Assembly: GCA_963758555.1 (NCBI GenBank)
Contig: CAVWVW010000003.1
Span: 1,364,001-1,428,000, forward strand
From: CAIUMH01 sp963758555
Lineage (GTDB): Bacteria; Actinomycetota; Acidimicrobiia; Acidimicrobiales; RAAP-2
Direction: 5' to 3'
Length of the DNA: 64,000 bases
Shown: positions 19,770-29,634 of the stretch, piece by piece
Numbering within the stretch: position 1 is the first letter of the stretch
Layout of the letters: every line of letters begins with the position of its first letter
Notes under the pieces: model-generated
What the model saw: the letters and a program-made list of their open reading frames with translations, nothing else
Told to the model about the DNA's origin: nothing
Database searches by the model: none
Made by a program: the position numbers and the translations under genes

Positions 19770-19812
19770 GAGCGAAGGCCCGCGACCCTCAGCGGGTCGC
19801 TGGCCTTCGCTC
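19770..19812. terminator. Long bipartite hairpin between convergent genes
   Basis: GAGCGAAGGCC pairs with GGCCTTCGCTC, and within it GCGACCC pairs with GGGTCGC around a 5-base loop; a single C/T mismatch separates the two parts. The 18-bp stem lies between the stops of the hotdog gene (+) and the thiolase gene (-). It is well placed as a bidirectional terminator, although no T-run follows. Confidence 0.65.
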
Positions 19813-19851
19813 AAGCCCGCACACGGCGCCTCTGCGCCTCGCTCGGAGCGC

Positions 19852-21030
19852 CTAGGGGGCGGGGACGTCGATGATCACGGCGCTGCCCATGCCACCACCG
19901 GCGCACATGGTCGCCAGACCCTTGCCGCCACCGCGGCGGCGAAGGTCGTAGATCAGCGTGGTGATCATGCGAGCGCCCGTCGCCGCGATCGGGTGACCGA
20001 GGCTGCAGCCCGAGCCTGAGATGTTGATGATCTCGTTGCTCACGCCGAGGACCTTCTCGACGGCCACGGGGACCGAGGCGAAGGCCTCGTTCACCTCGAA
20101 GAGGTCGATGTCCTCGAGCGTGAGGCCAGCTCGCTGGAGCGCCTTCGGGATGGCCTTGGTCGGAGCCATGCCCGTCTCATAGGGGTCGACGCCCACCGAG
20201 GCCCACGACAGGATCGTGGCCAGCGGTGCGAGGCCCTTCTCTTCGGCGAGCTCGTCGGACATCACGGTCACGACCGCCGCGGCGTCGTTGACGCCCGAGG
20301 CGTTGCCCGCCGTGATGGAGAAGTTCTCGATCTCAGGGTGCAAGACCTTGAGCGACGCCATCTTCTCGGCGGTCGAGCCGCGACGAGGGTGCTCGTCGGT
20401 GTCGAAGACGACCTGCGTACCGTCCTTCTTGGTCACCGTGATCGGCACGATCTCTTCCTTGAAGCGACCCTCGTCGATCGCCGCGATGGCTCGCTCATGG
20501 CTCCGAAGGGCCCAGCCGTCGAGGTCCTCACGAGTGGCCCCCGTGATCTGCGCGGTGTTCCAGCCGACCGTGATCGACATGTCGAGCGCCGGTGCGTCGG
20601 GGCGGTCAGGGTGCGAGAGCGACATCCAGTCGGCCCAGTCCTCGGTGCCGGCGGTGCGCTTGGTCGAGCGAGGCGACAGCGACGACGAGTTCGTCCCACC
20701 GGCGATCACGGCGCGGTCCATGCCGGCGATGACCGAACCGGCGGCGATCGAGATGGCGGTGAGGCTCGAGGCGCAGTGGCGGTTGACCGCCATGGCAGGC
20801 AGCTCGTTCATGCCCGCCTCGGCGGCCACGTAGCGACCGATGACGCCACCGCCGTAGAGGGATTCAGCCAGCACGAGGTCATCGACCTCGTTGGCTGCGA
20901 GTCCGGTGCGCTTGAGCGACTCCTCGACGACGGCCTTGGCCAGCTCGGCCGGCTCGGTCTCGGTGAGCGTTCCCTTGAACGCTGAACCGATGGCAGTTCG
21001 ACACGCTGACACGATCACTGCTTTGGGCAT
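19852..21030 (-). CDS. Acetyl-CoA C-acyltransferase (canonical thiolase)
   Basis: 392 residues, standard thiolase length. All catalytic elements are present: nucleophile Cys86 in NRHCASSL, NEAFA, GHPIAATGARM with the active His, and CAGGGMGSA near the C-terminus with the second Cys. ATG 21030 has GAGGAG six bases upstream. It supplies the final thiolytic step of beta-oxidation, in contrast to the Ltp-like protein at 8.9 kb. Confidence 0.93.
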   Translation of the reverse strand: MPKAVIVSACRTAIGSAFKGTLTETEPAELAKAVVEESLKRTGLAANEVDDLVLAESLYGGGVIGRYVAAEAGMNELPAMAVNRHCASSLTAISIAAGSVIAGMDRAVIAGGTNSSSLSPRSTKRTAGTEDWADWMSLSHPDRPDAPALDMSITVGWNTAQITGATREDLDGWALRSHERAIAAIDEGRFKEEIVPITVTKKDGTQVVFDTDEHPRRGSTAEKMASLKVLHPEIENFSITAGNASGVNDAAAVVTVMSDELAEEKGLAPLATILSWASVGVDPYETGMAPTKAIPKALQRAGLTLEDIDLFEVNEAFASVPVAVEKVLGVSNEIINISGSGCSLGHPIAATGARMITTLIYDLRRRGGGKGLATMCAGGGMGSAVIIDVPAP

Positions 21031-21188
21031 GGTGAGCTCCTCTTCCCTCCGAGGCCGGGTGTCCCCAGGGAGGGCGCCGGCGCACAGACCTGTGCGACAG
21101 CGAGCGTAGCAGCGACCTTTCGAAGCCAAGCCCTCAAGGGGGCCCGTTCACGCCAGGCGACGGCTGAGGTTCTTTGTAGGATCGGGGC

Positions 21189-21377
21189 ATGAGGATCGAG
21201 CTGGACGAGGAGCGATGCACCGGGCACGGCCGTTGTTACTCACTCGCTCCTGAGCTCTTCGACGCCGACGACATGGGCCACAGCATCGTGCTCCACGTCG
21301 AGGTCCCCGAGGGGCTCGAAGCCAAGGCGAGGCTGGCCATCGAGACCTGCCCCGAGGGGGCGTTGTCCGCCAGCTGA
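21189..21377 (+). CDS. [3Fe-4S]-type small ferredoxin
   Basis: A 62-residue protein with CTGHGRC at 10-16 and a distal CPEGA motif. This is the C-x2-H-x2-C...CP pattern of 3Fe-4S ferredoxins that deliver electrons to actinobacterial cytochromes P450. No reductase is adjacent. The only P450 in the window lies 12 kb away, and pairing with it is an inference. Confidence 0.85.
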   Translation: MRIELDEERCTGHGRCYSLAPELFDADDMGHSIVLHVEVPEGLEAKARLAIETCPEGALSAS

Positions 21378-21472
21378 GATCCGGCGCCCTGGGCTCGGAC
21401 GGTCACGCTCTTGTCGAGGGCGCATCAGTACACTCGCTCGCATTCGCCCACTGAACACCGCCAGGTGACGCC

Positions 21473-21520
21473 ATGATCGCCCGGGTCTCGGTTCGAACGA
21501 GCCGCGACGCGCTTCGCTGA
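21473..21520 (+). other. Possible 15-codon upstream ORF overlapping the DUF389 start
   Basis: ATG 21473 opens a 15-codon frame whose TGA overlaps the ATG of the DUF389 gene (TGATG). It could be a leader peptide giving translational coupling, or an accident. Nothing in the peptide (MIARVSVRTSRDALR) is diagnostic. Confidence 0.25.
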
Positions 21521-22503
21521 TGTTCGAGCTGGACCAATCCGACGTCGTCCGCATGCGCGACCAGCTCTTCTTCGAGGGCGACGATCGCACGAAGAAGCTG
21601 ACCAAGTTCTGGGCGCTGCTCATCCTCTCGGCCTTCATCGCTGGCGCAGGGGTTGTCTCCGACTCGACCGCCACCGTCATCGGCGCCATGATCGTCGCCC
21701 CGCTCATGACACCGATCCTGGGCGTGGTCCTGGGCATCGTGCTCACCGATCGGCGCAACCTCACCCGCTCGCTCCTGCTCGTGCTGGCGGGTGCCCTCGT
21801 GGTCATCGCCATCGGGTGCCTGCTCGGCCTGGTGCTGCCCTACGGCATCACGGCGGAGAACAACGGCCAGGTGGCAGGGCGCATCTCGCCTCGGGTCATG
21901 GATCTCGTCGCCGCGCTGGCCACCGGAGCGGTGGGCTCGGTGGCCCTGGCGCGCTCCGACATCTCTGACACCCTGCCCGGGGTGGCGATCGCCATCTCGC
22001 TCGTCCCGCCCCTCTCGGTGGTCGGGCTGACCTTAGAGGCGGGGGCCTTCGCCCAGGCCAGAGGAGCGCTGCTCCTCTTCGGCACCAACGTGGTGGCCAT
22101 CTTGGCCAGCGGCGTCGTGGTCATGGCCCTCTATCGAGTCCACCTCCACGCCGCCGTCCGAGAGAGCCGGCGCCACGACAGCCGCAAGGGTGCGATCGCG
22201 GCGATCGCGGTCCTCGTCGTCCTGGTGGCGATACCGCTGTCTTTCACCTCTCGCGACATCTCGAAGGCCAACCTCGAGGTCGCCGAGGTCCACAGCGTCC
22301 TCGACCCCTGGGCTCGAAACGCCGGCTGGACGGTGCTCAGCGTCGCCCCCGTGCGAGGAGGGGTCGTGGTCCGCGCCTCAGGACCCCTGCCGGAGCCCTC
22401 GACCGCCTCGCTCCATGGCCAGCTCGAGGCGAAGGGTCTCGGGTCCAGCGACGTGACCTTGCAGCTCGTCCCGGCACGGACCATCACCTTGAACGGAAGC
22501 TGA
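21520..22503 (+). CDS. DUF389-family membrane protein
   Basis: 327 residues. The family core DSTATVIGAMIVAPLMTPI (about 47-65) is followed by about five or six membrane helices. The soluble C-terminal region of about 90 residues follows a last helix near residue 230. DUF389 proteins are widespread membrane proteins of unknown biochemical role. The N-terminal 30 residues are charged and probably cytoplasmic. The start overlaps a possible short leader ORF. Confidence 0.85.
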   Translation: MFELDQSDVVRMRDQLFFEGDDRTKKLTKFWALLILSAFIAGAGVVSDSTATVIGAMIVAPLMTPILGVVLGIVLTDRRNLTRSLLLVLAGALVVIAIGCLLGLVLPYGITAENNGQVAGRISPRVMDLVAALATGAVGSVALARSDISDTLPGVAIAISLVPPLSVVGLTLEAGAFAQARGALLLFGTNVVAILASGVVVMALYRVHLHAAVRESRRHDSRKGAIAAIAVLVVLVAIPLSFTSRDISKANLEVAEVHSVLDPWARNAGWTVLSVAPVRGGVVVRASGPLPEPSTASLHGQLEAKGLGSSDVTLQLVPARTITLNGS

Positions 22504-22744
22504 GCCGCCTCCCCCTAGCCTGCCGAGTGGCTCTCGATCGGGTCGCCGGCTCAGAGGTGAGCTGAGCGAGCGTCCCCGGGCTGCTGGCATCTGTCACACC
22601 GGACGGTAAGACTGCAGGCAAGACGGGAGGGGTTCTTCATGTCGAGCTTCCTCCGAGGAGGACGTGGCGCAGTGGCTCACACAGGAGGGTCGAGGTGTTG
22701 AGCGCCGAGCGTCGGGGTATCGCTGGAGCAGTGAAGGGGAACTC
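22504..22744. other. Leader region before egtD, with a possible 20-codon ORF
   Basis: This 241-base gap holds a small frame at 22639-22701 (ATG, 20 codons, TGA) preceded by GGGAGGGG at a plausible ribosome-site distance. It is rich in Gly and Arg and has no recognisable family. It may be a leader peptide for egtD or a chance frame. No clear promoter could be assigned. Confidence 0.3.
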
Positions 22745-23731
22745 GTGAGCGAGCAGGCGCCGACGGCGATCGAGATCAGGCTCACCCCCGAAGATCTGCG
22801 CGCCCAGCTGCGCCACGACGTGCGGGCCGGGTTGACCACCGAGCCCAAGTCGATCCCGTCGACCTGGTTCTATGACGAGCGTGGCTCGCTGCTCTTCGAC
22901 GAGATCACCCGGCTCGACGAGTACTACCAGACCCGCACCGAGCGCGCCCTGCTCAGCGCTCACGCCAAGGACATCGTGGCCCGCAGCGCAGCGACCAGCC
23001 TCGTCGAGCTCGGCTCGGGCACGTGCGAGAAGACGCGCGTGCTCCTCAACCAGATGCGAGACGAAGAGCAGCTCGGTGCCATCGCGGCGATCGACATCTC
23101 GGCCGAGATGCTCGAGCGCTCGGCCTTCGAGCTGGCCAAGGAGTACCCGACCGCCACCGTCCATGGCCTGGTGACCGACTTCGACGGCGCCTTGGCCGCC
23201 TTGCCCGCCCTCCCCAACCGGCTCGTCGCCTTCCTCGGAGGGACCATCGGCAACCTGCGGCCCGACGAGCGGGCCAGCTTCTTCTCCCGCCTGGCCTCAG
23301 GGCTCGGCGGCGGAGATTGGTTCCTGCTCGGCTGCGACCTGGTCAAGGACACCGATCGCCTGATCGCGGCCTACGACGACGCCTCGGGGGTCACCGCCGC
23401 GTTCAACCGCAACGTGCTCAGCGTGCTCAACCGAGAGCTCGACGCCACCTTCGATCTCGACGCCTTCGAGCACGTCGCCCTGTGGGACGCCGATGAGCGC
23501 TGGATCGAGATGCGCCTGCGCTCGCTTCGAGACCAAGACGTGAGCGTCGGGGACCTCGGCCTCTCGCTCTCCTTCACCGAGGGCGAAGAGCTGCGCACCG
23601 AGATCAGCGCCAAGTTCACGGTGAGCTCGATGGAAGCCGAGCTGCTCGCCTCGGGGCTGGCCACCAGGGCGGTCTTCACCGATGACCACGATGACTTCGC
23701 CCTCTTCTTGGCCGAGCCCGTCACCTCATGA
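22745..23731 (+). CDS. egtD: L-histidine N-alpha-methyltransferase EgtD
   Basis: 328 residues; mycobacterial EgtD is of similar length. Key features are the FYDERGSLLFDEITRLDEYYQTRTE-type N-terminal block (about 40-65) and the SAM-binding VELGSGTCEKTRVLL loop. The FLGGTIGNL segment and the C-terminal FTVSSMEAELLASG helix typical of the family follow. It trimethylates histidine to hercynine using SAM, the first step of ergothioneine synthesis. GTG 22745 follows GAAGGGGAA. The stop overlaps egtB (ATGA). Confidence 0.93.
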   Translation: MSEQAPTAIEIRLTPEDLRAQLRHDVRAGLTTEPKSIPSTWFYDERGSLLFDEITRLDEYYQTRTERALLSAHAKDIVARSAATSLVELGSGTCEKTRVLLNQMRDEEQLGAIAAIDISAEMLERSAFELAKEYPTATVHGLVTDFDGALAALPALPNRLVAFLGGTIGNLRPDERASFFSRLASGLGGGDWFLLGCDLVKDTDRLIAAYDDASGVTAAFNRNVLSVLNRELDATFDLDAFEHVALWDADERWIEMRLRSLRDQDVSVGDLGLSLSFTEGEELRTEISAKFTVSSMEAELLASGLATRAVFTDDHDDFALFLAEPVTS

Positions 23732-24942
23732 GCGAGACCACCACGACGACTCCCTCGACCTTGGCCGAGCCGGGCCTGATCGAGCGGTTCGTCGCCGTGC
23801 GCTCGTTGACCGAGCAGCTTGCCGCTCCCCTCTCGGCTGAGGACCAGACGATCCAGTCGATGCCTGACGTCAGCCCGACGAAGTGGCATCGGGCCCACAC
23901 CACCTGGTTCTTCGAGACCTTCGTGCTCCAGCCCTACGCGCCGGCCTACGAGACCTTCGACGAATCGTTCGGGTTCCTCTTCAACTCGTACTACGACGGC
24001 ATCGGCGCACGGCACCCACGCGCTGAGCGGGGCCTCGTCTCTCGTCCAGGGATCGAGGAGATCGCGGCCTACCGCCGCCACGTCGACGCTTGGATGATCG
24101 AGTTCCTCGAGTGCCGGGTCCCCGAGGCCATCGGCCAGGTCGTCGAGATCGGGCTGCACCATGAGCAGCAGCACCAAGAGCTCCTCCTGATGGACATCCA
24201 CCACGTCTTGGGTCACCCCTCCATCCGGGCTCCCTACGGCGAGGTGCCCTGGACGATCCCAGGGGCTGGCCCACGGGGTTTCCTCGAGCACGACGGCGGC
24301 TTGGCGGCGATCGGCCATGGCCGCGAGGGCTTCGCCTTCGACAACGAGGGGCCACGCCACCAGGTCCTCGCCGAGCCCTTCGCCATCGGGCGCGGGCTCG
24401 TGACCAACGCCGAGCTGGCCGCCTTCGTCGCCGACGGCGGCTACGACGAGCCGCACTGGTGGATGGCCGAGGGCTTCGACCTCGCCCACCAGCTGGGCTG
24501 GGACGCCCCGATGTCCTGGGTGCCTGACGGCGACGGGTTCTTCGAGCACACCTTGGCGGGCATGGTGCCGCTGGACCCCGACGCGCCGGCGAGCAACCTG
24601 TCGTGGTTCGAGGCCGACGCCTTCGCCCGCTGGGCCGACGCACGCCTGCCAAGCGAGATCGAGTGGGAGCTGGCCGCTCCCGAGATCGACGACGCTGGCG
24701 ACGACGGCTGGTACGGCGCCGTGTGGCAGTGGACCCAGAGCCCGTACGTCGCCTATCCGGGCTACGTGGTGCCCGAGGGCGCGATCGGCGAGTACAACGG
24801 CAAGTTCATGGTCAACCAGATGGTGCTGCGCGGCAGCTCGCTGGCCACGCCTCCCGGGCATGCTCGGCGCACGTATCGGAACTTCTTCCCGACCAGCGCT
24901 CGCTGGGTCTTCGCCGGTCTTCGCCTGGCCAAGGACGCCTAG
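23728..24942 (+). CDS. egtB: Hercynine oxygenase (sulfoxide synthase) EgtB
   Basis: 404 residues. The N-terminal DinB-like domain contains HRAH at 54-57 and HHEQQH with His145 and His149, forming the three-His iron site. The C-terminal FGE-sulfatase-like domain ends in RTYRNFFPTSARWVFAGLRLA. It couples a thiol donor to hercynine with O2. Mycobacterial EgtB uses gamma-glutamylcysteine and other clades use cysteine; the donor cannot be read here. egtA, egtC and egtE are not in the window. The ATG overlaps egtD, and the stop touches the convergent DUF1211 gene. Confidence 0.93.
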   Translation: MSETTTTTPSTLAEPGLIERFVAVRSLTEQLAAPLSAEDQTIQSMPDVSPTKWHRAHTTWFFETFVLQPYAPAYETFDESFGFLFNSYYDGIGARHPRAERGLVSRPGIEEIAAYRRHVDAWMIEFLECRVPEAIGQVVEIGLHHEQQHQELLLMDIHHVLGHPSIRAPYGEVPWTIPGAGPRGFLEHDGGLAAIGHGREGFAFDNEGPRHQVLAEPFAIGRGLVTNAELAAFVADGGYDEPHWWMAEGFDLAHQLGWDAPMSWVPDGDGFFEHTLAGMVPLDPDAPASNLSWFEADAFARWADARLPSEIEWELAAPEIDDAGDDGWYGAVWQWTQSPYVAYPGYVVPEGAIGEYNGKFMVNQMVLRGSSLATPPGHARRTYRNFFPTSARWVFAGLRLAKDA

Positions 24943-25572
24943 CTCGAGGTGCCGTCGCCCGCGACCGAGGCCTCGGGGTCGCCGGCGTCCATCGCGCCGA
25001 AGCGTCGATCCGGGATGAACCAGAGGACCGAGACCGCCGCGTAGGCCACGTAGGCCAAGCCACGGCGCCGGCGTGAAGGCCAGGCCGATGCCGAGGGCGT
25101 AGAGAGCTTCTGAGACCAAGCCCTTGCGGTCCCGACCGACAGCCTTGGCCACCAGGGAGTCTTGGCCGTTGGCCTTGATGATGGCTCGGACCAAGACGTA
25201 GTAGGCGAACCCGGCACCCAGGGCCACGAAGCCATAGGTCGCCGCCGGCAGCGAGTGGTTGGGATAGACACCCACCCAGTCGGTGACGATGGGCAGCATC
25301 GAGAGCCAGAACAGCAAGAACAGGTTCGTCCACATCACCGAGGCGCTCAGGGTCTCGGTGGCCCGCAGCAGGTGGTGGTGGTTGTTCCAGTAGATGCCGA
25401 TCATCACGAAGCTGAGCGCGTAGACGAGCAGGTGCGGGATGACCTCGTGGGTCGAGGACCACGTGGGGCCGGAGGGCGGCTTCACGTTGAAGGCCATGAT
25501 CGTGATGATCACGGCCATGACCCCGTCGCTGAAGGCCTCAAGCCTGTCGGTGTCGCCCAGCCTCATGCTCAT
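24939..25572 (-). pseudogene. DUF1211/TMEM175-family membrane protein, frameshifted
   Basis: ATG 25572 follows AGGAG. The protein begins with the family motif RLEAFSDGVMAVIITIMAF, the channel-forming helix of TMEM175-like potassium channels, and has GIYWNNHHHLL further on. Near 25057-25058 one surplus A breaks the frame after APWL. Removing it gives LAYVAYAAVSVLWFIPDRR and a TAG at 24939-24941 that abuts the egtB stop. The total length is 3n+1. About 210 residues are expected, which is normal for the family, so this may be a sequence error rather than a dead gene. Confidence 0.8.
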
Positions 25573-25677
25573 CGTGCTCCTGCGCCCTCGCTTCGTCGCA
25601 CCCTTTCTGCCACATGGCGCGTCGCCGGTGAGTGACCCTCGCCCCGCGGTACAACCGGTCCCGCAGATCTGCAAGCC

Positions 25678-26898
25678 TTGGCCGCAGTGAGGACCGCAAC
25701 CCCCGTGGCCCCCCGTTCGGCTCGCGCCGTGCTCAGCGTCCTCGCCGCAGGCCTGCTGCTGGCTGCCTGTGCGACGACCGGCTCGTCAGCCTCGAACGGC
25801 ACCAGCCCTTCCTCGCCGAACGCCGAGCCGAGCACGCCTCGGCTCACGGCTCGCGACGCCTCAGGCACGCTCTGGCTGTGTCGTCCAGGCGAGGCGCACA
25901 ACCCCTGCATCGGCTCAGCCAGCACCACGGTGATCCCCGGCAGCGGGCCGCGCACCATCCAGACCTTCTTCTCGCTCAGCCAGTCTCGCTTCGACTGCTT
26001 CTACGTGTACCCGACGGTCTCGACCCAGAAGCGCGACAACGCTCGCCTCACGATCCGGCCGGCCGAGGTCGCCGCGGCCGAGTCCCAAGCGGCACCGTTC
26101 TCTCGCACCTGTCGCATCTGGGCCCCGATCTACCGCCAGCGGACCTTGTCGTCCCTCCAGCGGGGCCTCGGTCGAGACCCCAAGGGTGACCTGCGGGCCT
26201 ACGCCAGCGTGCTGTCCGCCTGGAAGGACTACCTCACCCACTACAACGACGGGCGGCCTGTCATCTTCATCGGGCACTCACAGGGAGCAGCCGTCCTCAT
26301 CCGCCTCCTTGAGAGCCAGGTCGACGACAACCCGACCCTTCGAGGTCGCATGGTCTCGGCCATCTTGGCCGGCGGCAACGTGACGGTCCCGACCGGCAAG
26401 ACCGAGGGGGCCACCTTCGACAACCTGCCGCTGTGCACGCACGACGGCGAGTTCGGTTGCGTCATCGCGTACTCGTCCTTCCCCCATCGTCCGGCTCCCC
26501 GCAGCCCGTTCGGTCGCCCTGGGATCGGCGTGAGCCTGATGTCAGGCCAGACCACCAAGCTCGGCGTGCAGGTGGCGTGCGTGAACCCGGCCAACCTCGC
26601 CGGTGGCATCGCCCCGCTCACGCCGCTGTTCTTGACCAAGCTCACGAACATCCCGCCCCCGCCTGTGCGCACCACGTGGGTGACCTTCGCCAACCTCTAC
26701 CGAGCCGAGTGCAAGAGCGCTCACGGTGCGACGTGGCTGAACGTCACGCTCACGCCCTCTGATCCCGACCGTCGACCCGAGCTGCCTCGGAACCCCGCGC
26801 CCGGCTGGGGCTACCACGACCAGGACATCAACCTGGCGGCGGGTGACCTCGTCAACGACGTCGAGGCCCAAGAGCAGGCCTACCTCGCCGCCCACTAG
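25678..26898 (+). CDS. DUF3089-type secreted lipoprotein, alpha/beta hydrolase fold
   Basis: 406 residues with a lipoprotein signal: an Arg-rich start, a hydrophobic stretch and lipobox LLAAC at about residue 32, then a Ser/Thr/Asn-rich linker. The body has FDCFYVYPTVS, the nucleophile elbow IGHSQGAAV and a C-terminal GYHDQDINLAAGDLV block, as in DUF3089 proteins. The start is TTG 25678 or GTG 25687; no clear ribosome site decides. A cell-surface lipase or esterase role is inferred. Confidence 0.85.
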   Translation: MAAVRTATPVAPRSARAVLSVLAAGLLLAACATTGSSASNGTSPSSPNAEPSTPRLTARDASGTLWLCRPGEAHNPCIGSASTTVIPGSGPRTIQTFFSLSQSRFDCFYVYPTVSTQKRDNARLTIRPAEVAAAESQAAPFSRTCRIWAPIYRQRTLSSLQRGLGRDPKGDLRAYASVLSAWKDYLTHYNDGRPVIFIGHSQGAAVLIRLLESQVDDNPTLRGRMVSAILAGGNVTVPTGKTEGATFDNLPLCTHDGEFGCVIAYSSFPHRPAPRSPFGRPGIGVSLMSGQTTKLGVQVACVNPANLAGGIAPLTPLFLTKLTNIPPPPVRTTWVTFANLYRAECKSAHGATWLNVTLTPSDPDRRPELPRNPAPGWGYHDQDINLAAGDLVNDVEAQEQAYLAAH

Positions 26899-26949
26899 CG
26901 GTGCTCTCGCGCTTCGCTGCTGGCGTCGTGACGCCCCCGAGCGGCTGGC

Positions 26950-28765
26950 TCAGGAGTGCGTGGCCGGAGGACCTGACGGCTCGGCCATGAAGATCTCGGC
27001 GTCGAAGGCCGGGTCGCGGGGGAACGGCGCTTCCTCGGAAGGGCCCTCGTCCTCGAAGGTCTCTTGGTAGATGAACTTGCCGCCTCGGAAGAACGAGGCG
27101 GTGGCCGCACCCAAGCAGCACAGGATCGAGAAGCCGCACGCCGTCTTGAGGCCGTCGTGGAACGCACCCGAGATGATCGACGGGAAGAAGCTCCGCGAGA
27201 GCACCGTGGCGTGAGCCGTCGGCGTGAGGCCCGCCAAGGTGTGGGCACCCAAGAGGTGCTGGATCGGGTTGTAGCCGAGCAGCGAGGCGAACAGCGTCGA
27301 GACCGCCGGCAGGTGCGCCGCTCTCGTCGCATCCGCCAGCGGGACGCCCTGGTGGAGGAGACCCTGGACGAGCTCGGTGTGGAGGCTGGCGCTGAGCCCC
27401 ACGATGATCAGCGTGAAGAAGATGCCGATGGAGAAGACCTGGCCTGAGTTCTGGAACGTGGCGTTCATGCCACCGCCCACCCCTCGGTGCTGGTGCGGGA
27501 GCGAGTTCATGATCCCGGCCCGGTTCGGCGAGGCGAAGAGGCCCTGGCCGATGGCTCCGATGAAGAGCACGATCGCAAACTGCCAGTAGGTGAAGTTCAC
27601 CGGCAGAGTTCATGAGGAGCAGGAACGAGAACCCGCTCAGCAGCATGCCCGCCACGGCGAAGGGCCGAGCGCCGTACCGGTCGGAGAGCCAGCCAGAGAC
27701 CGGGCCCGCCATGAGGAAGCCGATCGTGACCGGCAGCATGGCCACGCCAGCCCACAGCGGCGTGCTCTCGTAGCTGTAACCGTGGAGGGGCAGCCAGATG
27801 CCCTGGAGCCAGATGATGAGGGTGAACATCAGGCCGCCTCGAGCGGTGGCGGAGAGCAGGCTGGCGATGTTCCCGGCGGTGAACGGCCGGATCCGGAACA
27901 GCTGCAAGTGGAACATCGGGTCTTTGGCGTGCTGCTCGATGAACACGAAGGCGATCAGCAGCCCGAAGCCGAGGGCGAAGCAGCCCAGCACGAAGGGACT
28001 GGTCCAGCCCATCGTGTGGCCGCCGTAGGGCTGGATGCCATAGGTGATCGCCACCATCAGTGAGATCAGGCCGAGCGCGAAGGTGACGTTGCCCGGCCAG
28101 TCGACCTTGTGGTTCCTCGAGACCGGCAGCTCGCGCAGGTTGAAGTAGGACCACAACGTGCCGATCACCCCGATGGGCACTGAGATCAGGAAGATGAGGC
28201 GCCAGTTGATCGGGGCGAGCAACCCTCCGATGACGAGGCCGATGAACGAGCCGGTGATGCCGGCGATGCTGTTGATCCCGAGCGCCATGCCCCGCTGGTG
28301 CTCGGGGAAGGCGTCCGTCAGGATCGCCGCCACGTTCGCCGAGAGCATGGCCGCGCCCACGCCTTGGAAGATGCGCATCGTGATCAGCCAGATGGCCGCC
28401 GCCGTGCCGTGCATCGGCGTGATGGTGAGCAGCAGCGAGAAGAAGGTGAAGATGGCGAAGCCCAGGTTGAAGAGCTTCACCCGTCCGTACATGTCGCCCA
28501 GGCGTCCGAAGCTCACGACGAGCACGGCGGTCACCGCCAAGAACCCGAGGATCATCCAGAGCAGATAGAAGCTGTTGGACGGCACCAGCGGGTCCATCCC
28601 GATGCCGCGGAAGATCTCGGGCAGCGAGATCAGCACGATCGAGCCGTCCAGCGTGGCCAGGAGGAAGGCCAGCGTGGTGTTGATGAGGACGAACCACTTG
28701 TAGTGGCTCGGGAGACCCCGGTCATCGGCCTCGACTGGCTTCATCAACGTGACCTCGGTGGTCAT
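26950..28765 (-). pseudogene. DHA2-type MFS exporter, frameshifted
   Basis: ATG 28765 begins a 14-helix drug:H+ antiporter-like protein with the motif LGDMYGRVKL and LDGSIVLISLP in helix 1. The first frame runs to about MNSAG near 27600. The remaining about 215 residues (NFTYWQFAIVLFIG onward, with SPNRAGIMNSLPHQHRG) lie in another frame and end with TGA at 26950-26952. Total length is 3n+1, consistent with one surplus base at about 27597-27606. The intact protein would be about 604 residues with an acidic C-terminal tail. It is divergent from the NAD(P)-binding gene. Confidence 0.8.
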
Positions 28766-28939
28766 GACTGCACGTGCTCCTCTCGGGGATTCCTTCAGAA
28801 GACCGTATAGGAAATCCTTCGACCCTCGAACGACTGAGGAAAGTTTTCTTCAGGGTTCTGGAATGGTCGGCGACGAGACGTCGTTGTACGCAGCGGCGGC
28901 GCTCGTCGCCGCTCCACCCCCCGAAATGAGGAGTTCTCC

Positions 28940-29582
28940 TTGAGGATCGTGCTGTTCGGTGCCACCGGCAACGTCGGCCAAGCCGTTGCCCGAGAGCTGG
29001 TCGACCGAGGTCACCAGGTCACCGCGGCGTCGCGAAGCGGGGCGAGCCCCGACGGCCTCGCCCTCGAGAGCGTGGCGGTGGACGTGACCGACTCGGCGGA
29101 GGTCATCCACGTGGCTCGCGGCCACGACGCGCTCGGTCTCGACCGTCGGTCCCCGCCAGGGGTCCGACGACGACGCCTCGATGTTGATCGCCGCCACCCA
29201 CAACCTCATCGAGGCGGCTCGCCACACCACGAACGAGCGCTTGGTGGTGATCGGGGGAGCCGCCAGCCTCGAGGTCTCACCCGGCGTGCGGGTCATCGAC
29301 GATCCCTCGTTCCCCGACGCGTGGAAGGCCAACGCCCTGGCCCAGATCGACGCGCTCGAGCTCTACCGCGAGGTCGACAACGTCGATTGGACCTACCTCA
29401 GCCCGGCTGCCTTCTTGGGCCCCGGTGAGCGCACCGGCTCCTTCACGCTGGGCGGCGACCAGCTGGTCGTCGACGCCGACGGCGAGTCCAAGATCTCCTA
29501 CGCCGACTTCGCCATCTTCTTGGCCGACGAGCTCGAGCAGGCCAACGCCATCCGCCGGCGCATCACCGCGGCGTACGCGTGA
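28940..29582 (+). pseudogene. NmrA/SDR-like NAD(P)-binding protein, frameshifted
   Basis: The product starts with a Rossmann motif FGATGNVGQAVARELV at 6-21. One surplus G in the GG at about 29135-29136 breaks the frame after GHDAL. Deleting it restores VSTVGPRQGSDDDASMLIAATHN and a frame to 29582, about 213 residues, ending in SYADFAIFLADELE as in atypical SDR (NAD(P)H-binding) proteins. Total length is 3n+1. Role unknown; such proteins often bind flavin or act as NADPH sensors or reductases. Confidence 0.8.
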
Positions 29583-29634
29583 GAGGGCCGTGTCGGGTGA
29601 TCGTCTCGTCACAGCCACCTCATAGGATCGCTCC

